9,807 nucleotides of DNA from Dehalococcoidia bacterium. GTDB lineage: Bacteria > Chloroflexota > Dehalococcoidia > UBA6926. The notes beneath the pieces were generated by a model. The model ran no database searches, was not told where the DNA came from, and saw only the letters and a program-made list of their open reading frames with translations. The stretch is from the NCBI GenBank assembly GCA_012271225.1, contig JAAXGS010000062.1:1-9807 (forward strand), given 5' to 3'. Shown here piece after piece: positions 6,073 through 9,807 of the stretch (position 1 is the first letter of the stretch; every line of letters starts with the position of its first letter). A program made the translations under genes and the position numbers.

Positions 6073-7491
6073 ATGCCCCCACGAACCATGTTTGAGAAGA
6101 TCTGGGACACGCACATCGTCCATGAAGAGACGGGCGAGCCCACGCTGATCTACGTTGACCTGCACCTTGTCCATGAGGTCACCTCGCCGCAGGCGTATGA
6201 GGGCCTGCGGCTCAGCGGGCGAAAGGTGCGCCGGCCTGATCTGACCATCGCGACGGTTGACCACAACGTCCCGACAACGGATCGCGCGCAGCCCATCGAA
6301 GACCCGATTTCCCGGCAGCAGATCGAGACCCTGGAGCAGAACACGCGGGACTTCGGCATCACGTTCTATGACATGCATGATGAGAATCAGGGCATCGTGC
6401 ACGTCATCGGCCCGCAGTTGGGCCACACGCAGCCCGGCAAGGTCATCGTGTGCGGTGACAGCCATACGTCGACGCACGGGGCGTTCGGCGCGTTCGCGCT
6501 GGGCATCGGGACGTCTGAGGTGGAGCATGTGCTTGCCACGCAGACGCTGCGGCAGTTCAAGCCCAGGACAATGGAGGTTCGCATCAACGGCGCGCTGGCG
6601 CCCGGGGTGACAGCCAAGGACATCATTCTGGGCATCATCGGCAAAATCGGCGTCTCCGGCGGGGCCGGCCACGTCATCGAGTACACCGGCGAGGCGATCC
6701 GCGCCCTCCCCATGGAGGGCCGCATGACCGTCTGCAACATGTCGATTGAGGCCGGCGCGCGCGCCGGAATGATCGCGCCGGATGAGACGACGTTTGAGTG
6801 GCTCAGGGGCCGCCGCTTCGCGCCGCAGGGAGCGGCGTTCGATGAGGCCGTGGAGCGCTGGAAAGAGCTTGCCACGGACGAGGGGGCGGAGTACGACACC
6901 GTCGTTGAGCTTGACGCGGGAGAGCTGCGTCCCCACGTGACATGGGGAACCAGCCCTGAACAGGTCATTACCATCGATGACGCCGTGCCGGACCCGGTCG
7001 CCCTGCCCGCGGACAAGCGCGAGGCGGCGGAGCGCGCGCTCGACTACATGGGACTGGCGGCGGGCACGCCAATCACGGACATCACCCTTGACCGCGTCTT
7101 TATCGGGTCATGCACCAACTCGCGCCTGGCGGATCTGCGGGCGGCGGCGGACGTTGTGCGCGGCCGCACGGTTCATCCCACAGTCAGCGCGATGGTTGTC
7201 CCCGGTTCCGCCCTGGTGAAATGGCAGGCGGAGCAGGAGGGCCTCGACGCGGTGTTCACGGAGGCGGGCTTTGAATGGCGCGCGGCGGGCTGCTCCATGT
7301 GCCTCGGCATGAACCCGGACATTCTCCTGCCGCAGGAACGCTGCGCCTCCACCTCAAACCGCAACTTTGAGGGACGGCAGGGCAAGGACGGACGAACCCA
7401 TCTGGTCAGTCCGCAGATGGCGGCAGCGGCGGCCATTGCCGGGCGGTTCGTCGATATTCGAGAGTGGGCAACGACGCAGGAGCAGCCATAA
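6073..7491 (+). CDS. leuC: 3-isopropylmalate dehydratase, large subunit
   Basis: With LeuD it forms the [4Fe-4S] isomerase converting 2-isopropylmalate to 3-isopropylmalate by dehydration and rehydration. In this operon it should also process citramalate to 3-methylmalate. From the ATG at 6073 it has 472 residues; the start gives cluster cysteines C347 (GSCTNSR), C407 and C410 (GCSMCLGMNPD), the same numbering as E. coli LeuC. Other aconitase-family blocks are visible: VDHNVPTTDR, CGDSHTSTHGAFGAFALGIG, and GGAGHVIEYTGEAIRALPMEGRM split across about 200-220. The closing RNFEGRQGKDGRTHLVSP and AAAAIAGRFVDIRE are diagnostic of the bacterial LeuC type, unlike the shorter archaeal-type (about 420-residue) HacA/LeuC form. 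leuD follows after 40 bp. Confidence 0.97.
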   Translation: MPPRTMFEKIWDTHIVHEETGEPTLIYVDLHLVHEVTSPQAYEGLRLSGRKVRRPDLTIATVDHNVPTTDRAQPIEDPISRQQIETLEQNTRDFGITFYDMHDENQGIVHVIGPQLGHTQPGKVIVCGDSHTSTHGAFGAFALGIGTSEVEHVLATQTLRQFKPRTMEVRINGALAPGVTAKDIILGIIGKIGVSGGAGHVIEYTGEAIRALPMEGRMTVCNMSIEAGARAGMIAPDETTFEWLRGRRFAPQGAAFDEAVERWKELATDEGAEYDTVVELDAGELRPHVTWGTSPEQVITIDDAVPDPVALPADKREAAERALDYMGLAAGTPITDITLDRVFIGSCTNSRLADLRAAADVVRGRTVHPTVSAMVVPGSALVKWQAEQEGLDAVFTEAGFEWRAAGCSMCLGMNPDILLPQERCASTSNRNFEGRQGKDGRTHLVSPQMAAAAAIAGRFVDIREWATTQEQP

Positions 7492-7531
7492 CCGCGCGGC
7501 ACAGGATCAGGACGTCAGGAAGGAGCACGCC

Positions 7532-8140
7532 ATGGAACAGTTCACCAGACACACGGGAGCGGCCGCGCCGCTCGACCGCGCGAACGTCGATACGGATTCG
7601 ATCATCCCCAAGCAGTTTCTCAAGCGCGTGGAGCGGACGGGGTACGGGCCGTTCCTGTTCTTTGACTGGCGCTACACGCCGGACGGCGGCGAGAACCCGG
7701 AATTCGTGCTGAATACGCCCGGCTATCGTGAGGCGACCATCCTCGTCGCCGGGCCGAATTTCGGCACCGGCTCCAGCCGTGAGCACGCGCCGTGGGCGCT
7801 GCAGCAGTTCGGCTTTCAGGCCGTCATCTCCTCCGGCTTCGCGGACATCTTCTATAACAACTGCTTTGAGAACGGCCTGCTGCCCGTGCAACTCCCTGAG
7901 GAGACCGTGCGGCGCATCCTCGAGCGCATCCGCCCGGGCTATGAGTTGACCGTGGACCTTGAAAAGCAACTGGTCACCGACCGTGAGGGCTTTGAGGCGC
8001 GCTTTGAGATCGACCCGTTCCGCAAGCACTGCCTGCTGAACGGCCTGGACAGCATTGGGCTGACGCTGCAGCACGAGGACGACATCGCGCGGTACGAGGA
8101 TCGGGCGGGGCTTGCGCCCGTTTCCTCTGAAAGCATCTGA
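7532..8140 (+). CDS. leuD: 3-isopropylmalate dehydratase, small subunit
   Basis: This swivel-domain subunit completes the LeuCD isomerase. It has 202 residues, like E. coli LeuD (201) and unlike the shorter archaeal-type subunit of about 165. DRANVDTDSIIPKQFLK near the N-terminus and GPNFGTGSSREHAPWAL (74-90) are the family signatures; the second helps bind the substrate. FADIFYNNCFENGLLPV and RKHCLLNGLDSIGLTL near the C-terminus are also typical. The start at 7532 is set by AGGAAGGAG (7517-7525), 6 nt upstream. The same frame runs open further upstream inside the leuC 3' end, but that part is only a shadow. leuB begins 6 bp after the stop, so the two are probably translated together. Confidence 0.97.
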   Translation: MEQFTRHTGAAAPLDRANVDTDSIIPKQFLKRVERTGYGPFLFFDWRYTPDGGENPEFVLNTPGYREATILVAGPNFGTGSSREHAPWALQQFGFQAVISSGFADIFYNNCFENGLLPVQLPEETVRRILERIRPGYELTVDLEKQLVTDREGFEARFEIDPFRKHCLLNGLDSIGLTLQHEDDIARYEDRAGLAPVSSESI

Positions 8141-8146
8141 AAGCAG

Positions 8147-9292
8147 GTGAACTACGCGATCGCGCTGATGCCGGGAGACGGCATCGGCCCGGAGGTGGCG
8201 CGGGAGGCCGTGCGGGCACTCGATGCGATTGGCCGCCGCTTCGGTCATCACTTTGAGTTCCGGGAGGGGCTGGTCGGCGGCGCGGCAATCGACGCGACGG
8301 GCGACGCCCTGCCGGAGGAGACGCTCGCCATCGCCAAACGGGCGGACGCCATCCTCTTTGGCGCGGTGGGCGGCCCCAAATGGGATGACCCGCGCGCCCG
8401 CACGCGGCCGGAGGCCGGCCTCCTCGCCCTGCGCCGCTCGATGGGGCTGTTTGCCAACCTGCGCCCCGTTAAGGTCGCACCGGAGCTACGGGACGCCTCG
8501 CCCCTCAAGAGCGCCGTCATCGATGGGGTTGACCTCATTGTGGTGCGGGAGCTCACCGGAGGGCTGTACTTTGCGGAGCCCAAGCGCCGATGGGACACAT
8601 CGCGCGGGCGGCGCGCCGTCGATACGCTCAAATACTCGGAACAGGAGATCCGCCGCGTTCTGCAGGTGGGTTTTGATCTTGCGCGGGGGCGGCGGGGGCG
8701 GCTCGCGTCCGTCGACAAGGCCAACGTGCTGGCCTCATCCCGGCTGTGGCGCGAGGTGGCGCAGGAGATGGCGGAGCAGAACCCGGACGTGACGGTGAGT
8801 CATATTCTGGTTGACGCGTGCGCCATGATGCTGCTCCAGAGACCGATGGATTTTGATGTCATCGTGACGGAGAACATGTTCGGGGATATCCTGACGGATG
8901 AGGCGTCAGTCCTCGCGGGATCAATGGGCCTGCTGCCGTCCGCGAGCCTTGGCACCCGGCGCATCCGCAAGCGGGGCGGCGGGCTGTTCGGCATGTATGA
9001 GCCGATCCACGGCTCCGCTCCGGACATCGCGGGACGCGGAACCGCCAATCCGCTGGCGGCCATCTCCAGCGCCGCCATGATGCTGCGGCTCTCCCTCAAC
9101 CTGACCGGGGAGGCCGATGCGCTGGAGGCCGCGATTGACGCCGCCCTCGCCGCGGGATACCGAACCGTGGACCTGGCAAGCGCGGGCATCACGGAGGCGA
9201 GCGCCCGCACGGTGGGAACAACGGACATGGCCGACGCAGTGATCGAGCGGATTGAGAATCCGGAGCGGGCGCGCGTGCCGCGCCCGCTGTAA
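8147..9292 (+). CDS. leuB: 3-isopropylmalate dehydrogenase
   Basis: This NAD-dependent enzyme oxidises and decarboxylates 3-isopropylmalate to 2-oxoisocaproate. In the citramalate route it would turn 3-methylmalate into 2-oxobutyrate. It has 381 residues, slightly longer than the usual 350-370, mostly through a charged C-terminal tail ending RVPRPL. The start is GTG at 8147, required because PGDGIGPE begins at residue 9. The upstream sequence has only a weak site (GAAAG), so coupling to leuD, which ends 6 bp earlier, is likely. Substrate residues R134 and Y141 (RELTGGLY) and K191 (DKANVL), and metal ligands D223, D247 and D251 (FGDILTDEAS), are all present, with the same spacing as E. coli LeuB. 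GMYEPIHGSAPDIAG is the NAD-type cofactor block, setting it apart from isocitrate dehydrogenase. Confidence 0.96.
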   Translation: MNYAIALMPGDGIGPEVAREAVRALDAIGRRFGHHFEFREGLVGGAAIDATGDALPEETLAIAKRADAILFGAVGGPKWDDPRARTRPEAGLLALRRSMGLFANLRPVKVAPELRDASPLKSAVIDGVDLIVVRELTGGLYFAEPKRRWDTSRGRRAVDTLKYSEQEIRRVLQVGFDLARGRRGRLASVDKANVLASSRLWREVAQEMAEQNPDVTVSHILVDACAMMLLQRPMDFDVIVTENMFGDILTDEASVLAGSMGLLPSASLGTRRIRKRGGGLFGMYEPIHGSAPDIAGRGTANPLAAISSAAMMLRLSLNLTGEADALEAAIDAALAAGYRTVDLASAGITEASARTVGTTDMADAVIERIENPERARVPRPL

Positions 9293-9331
9293 GGACCCGG
9301 ACGAGACCGCGCGACAGGTAGAGCAGGTATA

Positions 9332-9338
9332 GAGGGAG
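9332..9338 (+). promoter_or_regulatory. Ribosome binding site fixing the cimA GTG start
   Basis: GAGGGAG lies 5 nt before a GTG at 9344. No ATG in frame lies nearby upstream of the conserved YDTTLRDG block, so the GTG is the supported start. Confidence 0.7.
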
Positions 9339-9343
9339 ACACG

Positions 9344-9807
9344 GTGCCATCCGCAACGCCACAGGTGATCCTGTATGACACAACCCTGCGGGACGGAACG
9401 CAGCAGGAGGGCATTTCCCTCACGGTCAAGGACAAGCTGGACATCACCGTCAGGCTGGATGATCTTGGCATCAACATCATTGAGGGCGGCTGGCCCTTCT
9501 CCAACCCGAAGGACGAGGAGTACTTTCGGCGCGTCCGCTCACTCCCCCTCCGGACGGCCCGCATCGCGGCCTTCGGCTCCACCCGGCGCGCGGGAGTGAC
9601 GGCGGAGCAGGACGGCAACATTCAGGCGCTCGTCGCGTCTGAAGCGCCCATCCTGACCCTTGTCGGCAAGACGTGGGACCTCCACGTCACGGACGTGCTT
9701 GAAACAAGCCTCGAAGAGAACCTGCTGATGATCAGCGATTCCATTTCCTATCTGAAGAGCCTCGGACGCGAGGTGCACTTTGACGCGGAACACTTCTTTG
9801 ACGGCTA
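9344..9807 (+). CDS. cimA: (R)-citramalate synthase, 5' part (3' end off the window)
   Basis: This enzyme condenses pyruvate with acetyl-CoA to citramalate, the first step of the threonine-independent route to isoleucine. Only 154 codons are visible; the full family length is about 520-540. It belongs to the DRE-TIM metallolyases: YDTTLRDGTQQEGISLTVKD gives R16 and D17 of the active site. Features that separate this CimA type from LeuA include GTQQEG in place of GEQ-x-PG, IIEGGWPFSNPKDEEYF near 45-61, FGSTRR, and DAEHFFDGY at the window edge. The start is GTG at 9344, 51 bp after leuB. Its place behind leuCDB fits the shared use of those enzymes. A homocitrate or isopropylmalate synthase is unlikely given these motifs, though the C-terminal regulatory domain cannot be seen. 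Confidence 0.93.
   Translation, partial: MPSATPQVILYDTTLRDGTQQEGISLTVKDKLDITVRLDDLGINIIEGGWPFSNPKDEEYFRRVRSLPLRTARIAAFGSTRRAGVTAEQDGNIQALVASEAPILTLVGKTWDLHVTDVLETSLEENLLMISDSISYLKSLGREVHFDAEHFFDG

Noticed and set aside
5377..6936. A long open frame on the minus strand (about 520 codons)
   Set aside because: It is a shadow across leuA, the gap and leuC, with no family likeness and an unnaturally H/R/D-rich composition.

Overview
The window is one long biosynthetic operon for branched-chain amino acids, read left to right, plus the 5' part of an unrelated ComF-family gene read leftwards from the left edge. Gene order is ilvB-ilvN-ilvC-leuA-leuC-leuD-leuB-cimA, with cimA cut by the right edge. 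All eight genes keep their family signatures and catalytic residues where I could check them, and none looks broken. The sequence is GC-rich, as the codon third positions show.

Region by region: 1-443 (minus strand) encodes the zinc-ribbon end and front of the PRTase-like domain of a ComF-family protein. 444-531 is a short divergent region in which the leftward and rightward core promoters overlap. 532-778 is a class I T-box riboswitch. It has a CUC (leucine) specifier, an UGGU bulge, an antiterminator and a competing intrinsic terminator. 779-911 is untranslated leader. ilvB (912) and ilvN overlap by 4 bp. ilvC follows after 33 bp. A 206-bp gap with a GC-rich hairpin precedes leuA. leuC, leuD, leuB and cimA follow with gaps of 108, 40, 6 and 51 bp. 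I see no intrinsic terminator inside the operon.

How the genes work together: IlvBN makes 2-acetolactate (valine/leucine branch) or 2-aceto-2-hydroxybutyrate (isoleucine branch), and IlvC reduces and isomerises both. LeuA starts the leucine branch from 2-oxoisovalerate. CimA starts a threonine-independent isoleucine branch from pyruvate and acetyl-CoA. LeuCD and LeuB serve both the isopropylmalate and the citramalate chains, and the 2-oxobutyrate produced returns to IlvBN. Neither threonine deaminase (ilvA), dihydroxyacid dehydratase (ilvD) nor the aminotransferase (ilvE) is in the window. The T-box links expression of the whole set to the charging state of tRNA-Leu.

Organism: a GC-rich bacterium using transcription-attenuating T-boxes and a clustered ilv-leu-cimA operon. 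This fits Chloroflexota, high-GC Bacillota such as Symbiobacterium-like lineages, or relatives. I lean to Chloroflexota from the operon layout and the GEQAAGA variant in LeuA, but this is recollection and weakly supported. I found no mobile element, CRISPR array, tRNA or rRNA, and no clearly new system. The points most worth a second look are the overlapping divergent promoters and the ilvC-leuA gap.
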